Shown here in pieces: positions 45,865-55,207 of a stretch of DNA of 64,000 nt; positions within the stretch are counted from its first letter, which is position 1, and each line of letters opens with the position of its first letter. The translations under genes and the position numbers were made by a program. The notes below the pieces were generated by a model. The model did not search any database and was not told the origin of the DNA. It saw only the letters and a list, made by a program, of their open reading frames with translations. Source of the DNA: Shouchella lonarensis (GTDB lineage Bacteria > Bacillota > Bacilli > Bacillales > Bacillaceae_D); NCBI RefSeq assembly GCF_900096965.1, contig NZ_FMYM01000003.1, forward strand, positions 135,205 to 199,204, given 5' to 3'.

Positions 45865-46812
45865 ATGTCCCCGAAACATCCCTCTCACGACCAAAATTTT
45901 CGGCAACTACTCGACTATTTTTTCGCTAATTTTATGGAAGCGTTTTTCCCCGACATCGTTCTTGATATTGATTTACAGTCTCTTGAACCTATTTCGACTG
46001 ATGCGTGGTTTTCTGGTGAACAAAGTCCTCCCCAACGTCCGGACTTTGTTGTGAAAACAAGGTTGAAGTCTGAAGACGTCGTCATCCTTATTCACGTCGA
46101 AGCACAGGCGAGTTATCAACCACATTTCGCCCAACGCATGAGCGGCTATTATGCGCGCCTGCTTGACCGTTATCAATGTCCCATTCTACCAATTGCGATC
46201 TTTAGTTATAAAACCCCAAACAAGGAACCTAAAACGGAAATCATGCATACAATTAATGGAAAAACGTATTTCTCTTTTACGTATGAAAGTTTGTTTTTAA
46301 AGAAGCTTTCTTGGCGGAAGTTTATGAAGATGAAAAATCCTGCTGCAGCTGCATTGATGTCGCTTATGGGGTATACTGAAGAGGAGAAAGTCGCTTGCAA
46401 GAAAGCCTTCTTGCGACTCCTGCTAAAATTGGAATTAAAAGAAGAACACCGTGATCATGTCGTAAAGTTTTTTGACACATATCTCAGGTTAAGTGAAAAG
46501 GAGGAGTTCACGTTGCGAGAGGAAATTAAGCAGTTGAGCCACGAGGAAAGCTGTGCCATTCATGATTTCATGAATTCGTATGAACGGTTTGGTTGGCAGA
46601 AAGGACGCGCGGAAGGAATTCAAGAAGGTATCGAGAAAGGCATTGAAAAAGGCATTGAGAAAGGCATTGAGAAAGGCATTGAGAAAGGTGTCATTGAAAC
46701 AGCAAAGCGTTTGCTTAGAAAAGAGATGGGTATATCCTTTGTCGCAGAAGCTACCGGCTTATCCGAGAAAAAGGTCAGCGAACTTCAAGTGGAACAACAG
46801 AGAGAAAAGTAA
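45865..46812 (+). CDS. Rpn-family (PD-(D/E)XK) recombination-promoting nuclease / putative transposase
   Basis: 315 residues. Start HDQNFRQLLDYFFANFMEAFFPD, then RPDFVVKTR...VVILIHVEAQASYQ...FAQRMSGYYARL match the PD-(D/E)XK core of the Rpn/YhgA-like family (Asp of PDFVV, Glu-Ala-Gln of HVEAQ). The C-terminal third has a tandem GIEKG repeat (46618-46690), common near the end of this family, and a helical tail (ETAKRLLRKEMG). Rpn proteins promote RecA-independent recombination in E. coli. AAAGGAG precedes the ATG. Solitary gene; no inverted repeats were seen around it. Confidence 0.82.
   Translation: MSPKHPSHDQNFRQLLDYFFANFMEAFFPDIVLDIDLQSLEPISTDAWFSGEQSPPQRPDFVVKTRLKSEDVVILIHVEAQASYQPHFAQRMSGYYARLLDRYQCPILPIAIFSYKTPNKEPKTEIMHTINGKTYFSFTYESLFLKKLSWRKFMKMKNPAAAALMSLMGYTEEEKVACKKAFLRLLLKLELKEEHRDHVVKFFDTYLRLSEKEEFTLREEIKQLSHEESCAIHDFMNSYERFGWQKGRAEGIQEGIEKGIEKGIEKGIEKGIEKGVIETAKRLLRKEMGISFVAEATGLSEKKVSELQVEQQREK
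46618..46690 (+). repeat. 12-nt tandem repeat in Rpn gene
   Basis: Five to six copies of GGCATTGAGAAA (variants GGTATCGAGAAA, GGCATTGAAAAA), each coding Gly-Ile-Glu-Lys in frame. The middle copies are identical, so slippage would add or remove four residues without a frameshift. Confidence 0.9.
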
Positions 46813-46819
46813 ATATAAT

Positions 46820-46856
46820 GAGGAGCCGGAAGCCTTTCACGAACTTCCGGCTCCTC
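46820..46856. terminator. Bidirectional terminator
   Basis: 13-bp perfect stem GAGGAGCCGGAAG / CTTCCGGCTCCTC, 11-nt loop; between the Rpn gene and the minus-strand permease gene. Confidence 0.85.
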
Positions 46857-46857
46857 G

Positions 46858-47964
46858 CTAGCGACTTGCCTTTCGTTCCATCATATTCAACCCAATACTC
46901 ATGAATAGCACCCCCATCAACATAAGAATACTTGCTGGGAACAACAATTCACTCATAGGTGCCTCGTTGACTGTCACTCCTTTCAGCAATGATATTCCGT
47001 ACGTGATGGGTATAAATTTGGATATGAAAAGAACAATATTTGATCCTACCACTTCCAATGGCCAAAATGCCCCTCCCACCATCGCCATACTCGTAGAGAC
47101 AAGTGGGATAACGACATCAAGCTGCCTTGCATTTGAGACAAAGCCACTGATCATAACGCCAAGCGAGACCGTAGCAAAAACATAAGGAATGAGCGCTACG
47201 AGTGACACCCAAAATCCCCCGTAAAAATCAACACCAAACCCATACTTAAAAAGAACGAACATCAAGATGAGTTGCCCATAACCAAGCAAAAAACTGAATG
47301 TCAAGTGCCCGAAGTAAGCTTGTGTTTTGCGAAGCGGCGACATCATTAGGCGGTCCCATAAACCATACTGTTTTTCATAAACAATGGTGCTCAGTGTAAA
47401 AGAAATGGTCATGATTGTAAAGTAAAGACTGAAACCAAACAATGACTGCAATGCTTGATCGTATTTAAAGTCGCTCTCTCCCCCTGTCTGGGTTTTCTTC
47501 AGCGTATAAACAGGGTTTTCGAGGCGCTGTTCAATGAGGTTCCGCACCGCTGTTGGCGTGTGCGACATTTGCTCAGCCATTTCATTCATCATTTGTTCTT
47601 CCTCATAAAAAGTGGTCAAGTACATGTAAATCGCACGAGACTCTCCCGTCTCAACTGACGACAAAAAGCGAAAGTGATTTGCTTCTAATGCGACCGCAAA
47701 GTCCAACTCGTGATCACGTAGCCCTTGCTCAATGCCTTGTTTCTCTTTCAACTCGAAATGAAACACCTCATGTTCATTTAAACGATGAATCACCGCATCT
47801 GTTTCTTCTATTGTCATGTCCTCTGTATAAACGGGGACTTGTTGTTTAGAGACGGTTGTCTGCCCCATTGCATAAGAGAAGATAACCGCTAATCCAAAGA
47901 AACCTAGTATATACCATGGCCGATACAGAAGGTGACGCCAATAATTCCATAAAATTATTCTCAT
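46858..47964 (-). CDS. ABC-2 type permease (LnrN-like)
   Basis: 368 residues. One N-terminal helix (YILGFFGLAVIFSYAMG), a large extracytoplasmic loop of about 130 residues, then five helices, as in ABC-2/YfiN-type exporters. The loop before the second helix carries QLDVVIPLVSTSMAMVGGAFWP, the ABC-2 signature region. Its ATG (47964) overlaps the stop of the preceding permease as ATGA. Third gene of the ABC operon. Confidence 0.85.
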   Translation of the reverse strand: MRIILWNYWRHLLYRPWYILGFFGLAVIFSYAMGQTTVSKQQVPVYTEDMTIEETDAVIHRLNEHEVFHFELKEKQGIEQGLRDHELDFAVALEANHFRFLSSVETGESRAIYMYLTTFYEEEQMMNEMAEQMSHTPTAVRNLIEQRLENPVYTLKKTQTGGESDFKYDQALQSLFGFSLYFTIMTISFTLSTIVYEKQYGLWDRLMMSPLRKTQAYFGHLTFSFLLGYGQLILMFVLFKYGFGVDFYGGFWVSLVALIPYVFATVSLGVMISGFVSNARQLDVVIPLVSTSMAMVGGAFWPLEVVGSNIVLFISKFIPITYGISLLKGVTVNEAPMSELLFPASILMLMGVLFMSIGLNMMERKASR

Positions 47965-49205
47965 TGTGCGCCCCTCCTTCTCGGGAATATGATCCATGCA
48001 GCGCAGAAGAAAATGACGATCATCAATAGTAAGCGATAAAAGGTGTGATAAAGTGCTGACATTTCCCCGCCCCCTAATAGATGTAAATAGGATCGTAGCG
48101 CGACGCCATTAGGCATCCATCCACCAATGTCAGAAAGCGTACGCGATATTTGTTCGATGTCGAAAAAGCTTCCGCCGACAAATGCCATGAGTGCAACCAT
48201 TCCCCCTGAAAAAAGGTCTGTTAAGCTCCCTGTTTTTAACCGAAAACTAAGTGCTGTGAGTAAAACCGCTAAAGAACCAACTGTTGCTGCGAACAACATT
48301 GTCACGACTAAAAAGGGTACTAAATCAGGAAACGTTGTTTGGTAAAAGATTGCCGACAAACTAAAAACGACGACCAATTGTCCAAACGCTAAAAGTGTAC
48401 CCGATGCCCATTTGCTCATCATATACATCCACGGATTCACGTTAGCCAGCATCATACGCCAGAAAACATGGTTGACCATCTCTAATCGCGCATGATTTGC
48501 CACAAAAGATATCATATATAAAGCAAACATTACACTCATGCCGACTGTATAGTAGGAAAAAGCAGACACAGATTCACGTTGATCAATAGATTCCCAACTG
48601 CCCACAGGTGCTGACGTCAACACATTTTCCTCCCCCACAGTGAATCCATCCTCACCGAAACCAATATGAAGATTCCAGTAACGATACAGCTGGTCAATGA
48701 TTTGTTCAACGATAGACGCTTTTAATGATGATTGTCCGTTTAAATATACGTTAGCAGGTGGAACCTCCTGTTCCCCAAAGAAAAGTTGTTCCCATGTTGC
48801 TTGTCGATAGCCTGACGGAAAATGAATCACCCCATCAAAATCTTTTGTCTCAATGAGACTAATATCATTCACTTTTGTTAGTTGAATAAAATTAAGGTGC
48901 TCGTTTTCTTCAATTTGTGTCGTGAGTAGATCCGGCAATGACACATCAGTCAACATCTCGGTTTGTTGATGGGACAATCCTTGTGCCTGTAATTTTGCTA
49001 GAAACTGACTTTCTTCCACGCCATGGTTTCCTTCGTCGACGATTGCCATTGTCACGGAAAAGGCTTCATCATCACCACTCATGATATTTTTTAATGAAAA
49101 TCCCATGATCGTAATTAATAGAAACGGTAAAAACAGGAGCATGAGTAGCTCTTTCCGATCTCTTATAAAATGAAGCAGATCCTTTTTTACTAATGTTCGA
49201 AACAT
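47961..49205 (-). CDS. ABC-2 type permease (LnrM-like)
   Basis: 414 residues, same layout as its neighbour: helix 1 (LLMLLFLPFLLITIMGFSL), a loop of about 180 residues and six further helices. The start (RTLVKKDLLHFIRDRKELLM) is typical of ABC-2 drug exporters such as YfiM/LnrM. Fifteen nt after the ATPase gene. The two permeases probably form a heterodimer with it. Confidence 0.87.
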   Translation of the reverse strand: MFRTLVKKDLLHFIRDRKELLMLLFLPFLLITIMGFSLKNIMSGDDEAFSVTMAIVDEGNHGVEESQFLAKLQAQGLSHQQTEMLTDVSLPDLLTTQIEENEHLNFIQLTKVNDISLIETKDFDGVIHFPSGYRQATWEQLFFGEQEVPPANVYLNGQSSLKASIVEQIIDQLYRYWNLHIGFGEDGFTVGEENVLTSAPVGSWESIDQRESVSAFSYYTVGMSVMFALYMISFVANHARLEMVNHVFWRMMLANVNPWMYMMSKWASGTLLAFGQLVVVFSLSAIFYQTTFPDLVPFLVVTMLFAATVGSLAVLLTALSFRLKTGSLTDLFSGGMVALMAFVGGSFFDIEQISRTLSDIGGWMPNGVALRSYLHLLGGGEMSALYHTFYRLLLMIVIFFCAAWIIFPRRRGAQ

Positions 49206-49220
49206 CTTCCTCCCTCCTTT

Positions 49221-50153
49221 CTAGTCACGTAATGTACGCCCAGTTAAATGTAAAAAAACGTCCTCCAGTGTTGGCGTCTGAATGTTAATGGCTGAAACCA
49301 CTACCTTTGCTTCACGAGCAAGAGTAAATAAGTCTTCTAAAATATTGTCTTGTTTAGCTACAATCATGGTGAGTGTACGTCCCTCCATTTTGACTGATAA
49401 AATGTTAGGATGACTTTGTAATGCTGCTAAAAAATGAGGCGACTCGTGCACGACAGATATGGCAATCGTTTCATTTGAAGAAAGAATCCCTTTTACTTCT
49501 TCTTTTGAGCCTGAGGCAATCATATGCCCTTGATCCATAATGTAGAGTCGATCGCAAAGATACTCTACTTCTTCCATGTAATGAGAAGTATAGATGACCG
49601 TCATCCCATATTCACGATTTAATGATTTGATCGTTTCTAGAATGTGACTGCGCGATTGAGGATCAATGCCAACAGTTGGTTCATCCATAATGATAATCTC
49701 TGGCTGATGGAGCAATGCGACAGCAATATTTAAACGCCTCTTCATCCCACCAGAAAATGTGTGGACGCGATCGCTTTGGCGTTCTTCTAATCCGACGAGC
49801 TGTAACGTTTTTTTGATTTGGTCCTGTAACTGGGTATGTTTTAACCCATAAATGCGACCAAAGAAAATGAGATTCTCACGGGCGGTTAGATCAGGATAAA
49901 TCGCGATTTCTTGCGGAACGATGCCGAGTATTTCGCGAATTGCCTGTGGCTTCTTTCTAATACTTTTCCCTTTTATCAAAATGTCCCCTTCAGTTGGTTG
50001 AATGAGAGAAGCGATCATGGAAATCGTTGTTGATTTTCCTGCCCCATTCGGTCCGACTAATCCAATCATCTCTCCTTTTTCAATAAACATATTAATGCCC
50101 TTTACAACTTGTTGTTTGCGGTAAGATTTCGATAGGTCCACTACTTCAAGCAT
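49221..50153 (-). CDS. ABC transporter ATPase (LnrL-like)
   Basis: 310 residues. Walker A GPNGAGKST, Q-loop IVPQE, signature FSGGMKRR, Walker B IIIMDEP, and switch His in YTSHYME, all intact. A C-terminal extension of about 80 residues (about 225-310) is usual for ABC-2 drug exporters. GAGGGAGG lies before the ATG at 50153. With the two permeases it resembles linearmycin/polyene exporter LnrLMN of B. subtilis; the family assignment by layout is good, the substrate is inference. Confidence 0.9.
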   Translation of the reverse strand: MLEVVDLSKSYRKQQVVKGINMFIEKGEMIGLVGPNGAGKSTTISMIASLIQPTEGDILIKGKSIRKKPQAIREILGIVPQEIAIYPDLTARENLIFFGRIYGLKHTQLQDQIKKTLQLVGLEERQSDRVHTFSGGMKRRLNIAVALLHQPEIIIMDEPTVGIDPQSRSHILETIKSLNREYGMTVIYTSHYMEEVEYLCDRLYIMDQGHMIASGSKEEVKGILSSNETIAISVVHESPHFLAALQSHPNILSVKMEGRTLTMIVAKQDNILEDLFTLAREAKVVVSAINIQTPTLEDVFLHLTGRTLRD

Positions 50154-50336
50154 GTTTGTTCCTCCCTCATTTCTCTTTCTCACAGTGTACTAAACGAGAA
50201 AGCATGTGCACACTGCACTTTGTCACATGTTCATACAATAAAACCATGACCAAAGTCACAATTTTAAAATCATCGTGCCATTTAGCAGGAATACAAGTTA
50301 CTCTTAGCGAAGTCTAATATAGAGAGGCGACATAAA

Positions 50337-50894
50337 TTGACACAAGTAGATATAAAGGTTGTTGTCGGTGCCGGACCGTACAACAATAATCCGGGTTGGA
50401 TTCACACAAACGAGACTGAACTTAACTTGCTCGCCAGACATACATGGGAAAAGCGCTTCTCACCTCAGTCAATTTCCGCAATTTTAGCCGAACACGTGTG
50501 GGAGCACTTAACACTAGAGGAAGGAATGCGCGCAGCGAAGCTCTGTTATGATTTCCTGAAACCTTTAGGTTATATTCGCTGTGCCGTTCCTGATGGATTT
50601 TTCCCAGACGAAGCATACCAACATGTTGTTCAGATTGGGGGTCCAGGTCCAATCGATCATCCAGCCGCAACCCATAAAGTTGTTCATACATACCGTACAT
50701 TGACGCACATGTTTGAAGCTGCGGGATTTATCGTGGACTGTCTTGAATATTGTGATGAGACTGGCACTTTCCATTATGTAGATTGGGATGGCGAGGGTGG
50801 GGTCATCTTTCGATCGAAGAAATATGATCCCCGAAATCGAGGGGACAAAATCACCTTCCCGTCCTTAATTGTTGACGCAAAGAAACCACGCTAA
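50337..50894 (+). CDS. SAM-dependent methyltransferase-like protein (COG4627 type)
   Basis: 185 residues. VVGAGPYNNNPGWIHTNE is a degenerate glycine-rich SAM loop and AEHVWEHLTLEEGMRAAKLCYDFLKPLG is the EH.. EHL...E......YR.LKPGG type motif of this group; YRTLTHMFEAAGF is the typical end of the fold. TTG start with AGAGAGGCG before it; no ATG alternative. It lies between the ABC operon and the two-component genes, on the opposite strand, so it divides what is otherwise one gene set. Preceded by a copy of the CCATTTAGCAGGAAT element. Confidence 0.7.
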   Translation: MTQVDIKVVVGAGPYNNNPGWIHTNETELNLLARHTWEKRFSPQSISAILAEHVWEHLTLEEGMRAAKLCYDFLKPLGYIRCAVPDGFFPDEAYQHVVQIGGPGPIDHPAATHKVVHTYRTLTHMFEAAGFIVDCLEYCDETGTFHYVDWDGEGGVIFRSKKYDPRNRGDKITFPSLIVDAKKPR

Positions 50895-50921
50895 CCAGAT
50901 GCTTCTGTCGCGTGGTTTTAT

Positions 50922-51563
50922 TTAGCATAATTGCTGCCTTATAGCATAAATCGCTAGCTGCGTTCGGTCACGCAAATCCAGTTTATCTAGCACTTGACTA
51001 ATATGATTTTTCACCGTTCCAACGCTTAAAAACAGCGTATCCGCAATCTCTTGATTGTTCTTCCCGTTGCCAACCAGTTTGACAATGGAGAGCTCTCTCT
51101 TTGTCAATAATGCTATTTTTTCTCCAGCTCCTTTTGACGGTTGCGCATGTAACAAGTGTGGCATCACTTTTGCTGCGACACTGTCGTCTAAGTGCATGCC
51201 ACCATTTAAAACACTTTTAATTGCTCGAATTAAATAGTCTGCATCAGCATCTTTTAATAAATAACCGCATGCCCCGTATTTCAGCGCTTCAAGTGCATAT
51301 GCGTCATCATCAAACGTCGTAAGCATGAGCACTTTTGCGACTGGATGACGGGCACGAATCTCTTTTGTCGCTTCTAAGCCGTTTTTTACTGGCATTCTTA
51401 TATCCATAAGCACAAGATCCACCATGTGTCGTTCATATGCTTCCACCGCCTCTTGACCATTACCCGCTTCAGCAATGACACGGAGCGTTTCATCTTGTTC
51501 AATCATCATCTTCAATCCTTGCCTTACAAGATGTAGGTCTTCTACTAACAGTAAATGATTCAT
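50922..51563 (-). CDS. NarL-type response regulator (LnrK-like)
   Basis: 213 residues: receiver domain (LLLVEDLHLVRQGL, phospho-acceptor Asp54 in LVLMDIRMP, switch Thr in LTTFDDD, Lys in LLKDADADY) and LuxR-type helix-turn-helix at the C-terminus (ALLTKRELSIVKLVGNGKNNQEIADTLFL..). The start overlaps the stop of the kinase gene as TAATG. Likely controls the neighbouring ABC operon. Confidence 0.92.
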   Translation of the reverse strand: MNHLLLVEDLHLVRQGLKMMIEQDETLRVIAEAGNGQEAVEAYERHMVDLVLMDIRMPVKNGLEATKEIRARHPVAKVLMLTTFDDDAYALEALKYGACGYLLKDADADYLIRAIKSVLNGGMHLDDSVAAKVMPHLLHAQPSKGAGEKIALLTKRELSIVKLVGNGKNNQEIADTLFLSVGTVKNHISQVLDKLDLRDRTQLAIYAIRQQLC

Positions 51564-52696
51564 TACTTCACGATCGCTCCTTTCAATGGGAACACACCAG
51601 TAAGGCAAAAGTGTGTGGCTGATCTCGAAATGTCTAAGCGGCCATCAAGTGACTCTAAGCGTTCCGTTAAACCGATTAAACCAAACCCTTTTTCAAATGG
51701 TGTTAATGAATGAATCCGGTTTTCAACACGCATTTGATAGCTGCTTGATCCAATCACTTCAAGTATGATCGTCACCTCACGGGAAAATCCGTGCCGCATC
51801 GCATTTGTAATCCCTTCTTGTACGAACCGATAAACTGTCACGTATTGTTCATTTGTTAAAGATGCTGATAATGCACCTTCTTTTGTCGTTAGTTGGACAC
51901 GAATGTGGCTTTCTGATTCAAGTTTGCGAATCAATTGCAGCACAGAAGAAATGCCATATGTTTGATCACTTAAAGCTCGTACAGCTTGTCTTGTCTCATT
52001 TAAACTATCACGTGCCATTTGCTTAGCTTGCGCAACTAGGGATTTTACTTCTTTTTCCCCAGTTTTACGTTCTGTCATCTCAAGTTGCATCATCAATGCC
52101 GTCAGCTGGTGACCGACTGAGTCATGCATGTCTCGGGCAATGCGGGTTCGTTCCTCTGCTCTAGCGTTTTGTTCAGAATGATAGGCATGTCTTTTTAATG
52201 CACGATATTCAATAGAAGAAGATGTCCACTTATCTTTAAGCGCCTCATTTTCTTGTTTAAAGTGTCTTAAGTAAATGATCGCACAAAAGATCACGATGAG
52301 GATGCACAAATGAAAAAAGATTGGATATGTAACAGTATCAAGTATAAACGGTATAAAGGAGACACCACTAATTATCATACCTAGCGCTATAAAAATTGGT
52401 GTTTTGTTCGTCCCCTTCTCATTCATTGCAACATCAACGAGAAAAAAATAATACATCAGCCATGGATATAGCGACTCGGGTGACAGCAAACATAAATGAA
52501 TGACTGTATAGGAGATAATCAGCAGCAATTGCCACGCCTTCCACACAGGAATGAGTGGACGGAGAAAATAGAGTATGAGCCATCCTGTAATGATAAAAAT
52601 GAACGTCGCTTGTTCGTCTATAGTGGCCAGTTCATTGGTGAAGATCAGGCCCCAAATAAACAACATTAAACTGACCATGAACATAAAAGAAGTCAT
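51563..52696 (-). CDS. Histidine kinase, HisKA_3 type (LnrJ-like)
   Basis: 377 residues: five to six membrane helices with almost no extracellular loops (about 1-150), then the dimerisation box ERTRIARDMHDSVGHQLTAL with phospho-His, and an HATPase domain (FVQEGITNAMRHG..., GFGLIGLTERLESLDGRL). Short-loop kinases of this kind sense the membrane itself, as DesK and LnrJ do. AAGGAG precedes the ATG. Confidence 0.9.
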   Translation of the reverse strand: MTSFMFMVSLMLFIWGLIFTNELATIDEQATFIFIITGWLILYFLRPLIPVWKAWQLLLIISYTVIHLCLLSPESLYPWLMYYFFLVDVAMNEKGTNKTPIFIALGMIISGVSFIPFILDTVTYPIFFHLCILIVIFCAIIYLRHFKQENEALKDKWTSSSIEYRALKRHAYHSEQNARAEERTRIARDMHDSVGHQLTALMMQLEMTERKTGEKEVKSLVAQAKQMARDSLNETRQAVRALSDQTYGISSVLQLIRKLESESHIRVQLTTKEGALSASLTNEQYVTVYRFVQEGITNAMRHGFSREVTIILEVIGSSSYQMRVENRIHSLTPFEKGFGLIGLTERLESLDGRLDISRSATHFCLTGVFPLKGAIVK

Positions 52697-52823
52697 TTGT
52701 TTTTCTCCTTGCCTTTATACTCACTTCATCGTCATACCATTTTACAACGCTGGCAAGTGATCCGCAACAACACACGACAGCAGAAAGGTGCCGCCAGCAA
52801 CGGAAGCACCCCTTTTCCAATGT

Positions 52824-53738
52824 TCATCCTACAAGTTCTTTTAATGTCTGATCTAAATCCGTGTATGAAAAAGAAAACCCTTCATCAATCAGTCGTTGTG
52901 GATAGCAGCGCCGCCCTGTCAAAGCGAGGCTTGGCTCTGTTCTCATAAACGTGTACGCTCCTAGTATGACCGCAAATTTCGGAGCCGGCGGGGCCCATCC
53001 TTTGCCAATGGACGTTCTTAACGATTTCATAAATTCACTATTTTGGACCGGCTCAGTTGACGTTGCATTGTAAACCCCTGTCATCGCCTCATTTTCGATC
53101 GCGCGAACGATCATCCGGTTTAAATCATCGATGTGAAGCCAGCTAATATATTGCCGACCATTTCCAACGGTACCGCCTAACCCTATTTTTGCAAGTTTTA
53201 AGAGCGGCCCTAACGCCCCACCGCCTTTTCCTAACGCAAAGCCAATGCGGAATAAGACTTTTCTCACACCGGTAATGTCTTCCTTAAAAAAGGCTTCTTC
53301 CCATTGTTTGCATATGGAAGACGGAAAGTCATCGCCATGTGGGCTATCTTCATGACATCGTTCTGTCGTATTACCGAAGATAGCCAATGAACCGGCTTGA
53401 ATGACGACTGACGGACGGTTTGTTGTTTGCTTTAAGGCTTCATCAATGACTTTCACAGAATCCAGACGTGACCGTATCAGTTCTTCTTTATTCTTTTTTG
53501 TATAGATACAATTGACACTTTTGCCAGTGAAATTAACGACCGCCGTAGCCCCTTCCAATTCTGACTGCCAATGCCCAACTGTTTGCCCATCCCACTGTAC
53601 GTATTTAATCCCATTGCGATCCGCTTGTTGTGATCGTGTCAAAATGATTGGCTCGTATCCTACTGTTACCAAATAATTCGCAAATGACGTCCCAAGAAAT
53701 CCAGAACCTCCAGGTAAAAGGACTTTTTTATTTGCCAT
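52824..53738 (-). CDS. TIGR01777-type NAD-dependent epimerase
   Basis: 304 residues, extended SDR family. NAD motif GGSGFLGTSFANYL at the start, then GATAVVNFTGKSVNCIYTKKNKEELIRSRLDS, a hallmark of this group, GSLAIFGNT, and a C-terminal DUF1731 part (APPAPKFAVILGAYTFMRTEPSLALTGRR). Similar to B. subtilis YfhF. Function unknown. Normal start at ATG 53738. Confidence 0.9.
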   Translation of the reverse strand: MANKKVLLPGGSGFLGTSFANYLVTVGYEPIILTRSQQADRNGIKYVQWDGQTVGHWQSELEGATAVVNFTGKSVNCIYTKKNKEELIRSRLDSVKVIDEALKQTTNRPSVVIQAGSLAIFGNTTERCHEDSPHGDDFPSSICKQWEEAFFKEDITGVRKVLFRIGFALGKGGGALGPLLKLAKIGLGGTVGNGRQYISWLHIDDLNRMIVRAIENEAMTGVYNATSTEPVQNSEFMKSLRTSIGKGWAPPAPKFAVILGAYTFMRTEPSLALTGRRCYPQRLIDEGFSFSYTDLDQTLKELVG

Positions 53739-53919
53739 TGTCTCACACCCCTATCTTTGTCTCTGAAATGCATTGTGAAGCTTTGAGCATTGTAATTCAT
53801 TTCAATACAACCTTCAATATTAATATTCGACATCGTGCAGGTGTATTCCTGCACAAAATCGTTTTTATCGTGTTATTATATGAAAGAACGATCCACTTTT
53901 CGCGAAAGAAGGGATATGA

Positions 53920-54390
53920 ATGGTAGTTGAAATCCTGCAAATAACGTCACCGGCCGTTGCTACAGACATACACAAACTACAGATGGAAGCCTACACACGT
54001 GAAGCAAGACTCATTGAATATCCAGACATCCCACCATTACGTGAGACGATACAAGAGATAAAGGGTTTTCCTGGCATTGTTTATGGGATTTATGGCGAGC
54101 ATCATCAAAAACTTTTAGGTGTCATCTTTATTGAACGCTTTGAAGATGGAAATGAACACGCAGCAACCATTGTAAAGTTGATTGTTGATGGAAAATATAG
54201 TCGAAAAGGGATCGGGCGCGCACTTGTAAAATATGTACAAACGAAATATAACACGTTATATGTGTCTACATCTAAACGTAATGCACCTGCCATTCGCTTA
54301 TATGAGAACGCAGGATTTATCATCCAGTCACAAAAGGTCATTGATAAACAGCTTACTTTATGTATGTTTAAATGGGAGAATTTCTTTTAA
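53920..54390 (+). CDS. GNAT-family N-acetyltransferase
   Basis: 156 residues: acetyl-CoA pyrophosphate loop SRKGIGRALVKYV, preceded by the strand ATIVKLIVDGKY and followed by LYVSTSKRNAPAIRLYENAGFI, the standard GNAT arrangement. Substrate unknown. GAAGGGA precedes the ATG. Confidence 0.88.
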   Translation: MVVEILQITSPAVATDIHKLQMEAYTREARLIEYPDIPPLRETIQEIKGFPGIVYGIYGEHHQKLLGVIFIERFEDGNEHAATIVKLIVDGKYSRKGIGRALVKYVQTKYNTLYVSTSKRNAPAIRLYENAGFIIQSQKVIDKQLTLCMFKWENFF

Positions 54391-54431
54391 ACTAACAGTC
54401 TTCTTCCACAACGATGATTGCTAAACCTAAA

Positions 54432-54463
54432 AGAGAACTAGCCTACAAAGGTTAGTTCTCTTT
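54432..54463 (+). terminator. Terminator after GNAT gene
   Basis: 12-bp stem AGAGAACTAGCC / GGTTAGTTCTCT with one G-T pair, 6-nt loop, then TT. Confidence 0.8.
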
Positions 54464-54506
54464 ACCACTTTCGTTACCACGTACCGAATAGCGTCGATTC
54501 TTGGCT

Positions 54507-55136
54507 TCATTTTTTGTTGACCAACTCCCCAGTAATAATGATCCGATCAGAACCATCCTCACTGTAACAACTGACAAGTGTAATAATCGGGGTGTCTCCA
54601 CGATCTTCAATGACGTCCACTCGGGTCGGATCGACGATTTCCTTTGAAATCATTTCATATTCATACGTGTAACGGTCGTCACGAATGTAGATCGTGTCCC
54701 CTTCCTCCATCTTGCGCAATGGCGCAAATAACAACGCTTGATTGCGGGAATTATGACTCGCTAGTGCGTAATTACCCGCACCCATTTTTTGCTCAGGCTT
54801 CATCGTCCCTGCCCCAACTTTCAATGTTTCATTGGTCGTTCCGTATAAAATAGGTAGATGGATATGAACACTTGGAATCGAGATTTCTCCAAGCACACGG
54901 GACGTATCTACGGTAAAAAAAGGGTCCAATACACTGACCTGGTCAATATCCTCGAATCGAAACGCATCATCAAAAGAGATCGTTTGATTTTCCCTCAATT
55001 GTTCATTTGAAAGTTGCAACATATTTGCTTGCGCACGTTTTAAGAAATAGGGGCTAATCACATGATTCATGATTGGTTGATAAGTAATGATTAAAATGCC
55101 AATTAGCAGTAGCACCAGGCCGAGTTTCTTTCGCAT
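54507..55136 (-). CDS. Sortase (class A-like)
   Basis: 209 residues: N-terminal membrane helix (LGLVLLLIGILIITYQPIM), then the sortase beta-barrel. The catalytic triad is intact: His128 (ALASHNS), Cys190 (TLVSC) and Arg198 (GSDRIIITGEL). Sortases join the LPxTG motif of surface proteins to the cell wall. The likely substrate is the LPQTG protein encoded next upstream on the same strand. ATG at 55136 with AAAGGGTGG before it. Confidence 0.9.
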   Translation of the reverse strand: MRKKLGLVLLLIGILIITYQPIMNHVISPYFLKRAQANMLQLSNEQLRENQTISFDDAFRFEDIDQVSVLDPFFTVDTSRVLGEISIPSVHIHLPILYGTTNETLKVGAGTMKPEQKMGAGNYALASHNSRNQALLFAPLRKMEEGDTIYIRDDRYTYEYEMISKEIVDPTRVDVIEDRGDTPIITLVSCYSEDGSDRIIITGELVNKK

Positions 55137-55163
55137 GTTGTGATCCACCCTTTATTTACAAAA

Positions 55164-55193
55164 GAAGGCTAACCAAAAGCACGGTTAACCTTC
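55164..55193 (-). terminator. Hairpin between LPXTG gene and sortase gene
   Basis: 11-bp stem (GAAGGTTAACC / GGTTAGCCTTC, one G-T pair) then TTTTG on the minus strand. It could reduce read-through into the sortase gene. Confidence 0.7.
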
Positions 55194-55207
55194 TCATGTT
55201 TTAATAC

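Noticed and set aside
45865-46812. Insertion sequence around the Rpn gene ('putative transposase' name)
   Set aside because: No terminal inverted repeats or target duplications seen; the family is nuclease-like and usually a chromosomal single gene.
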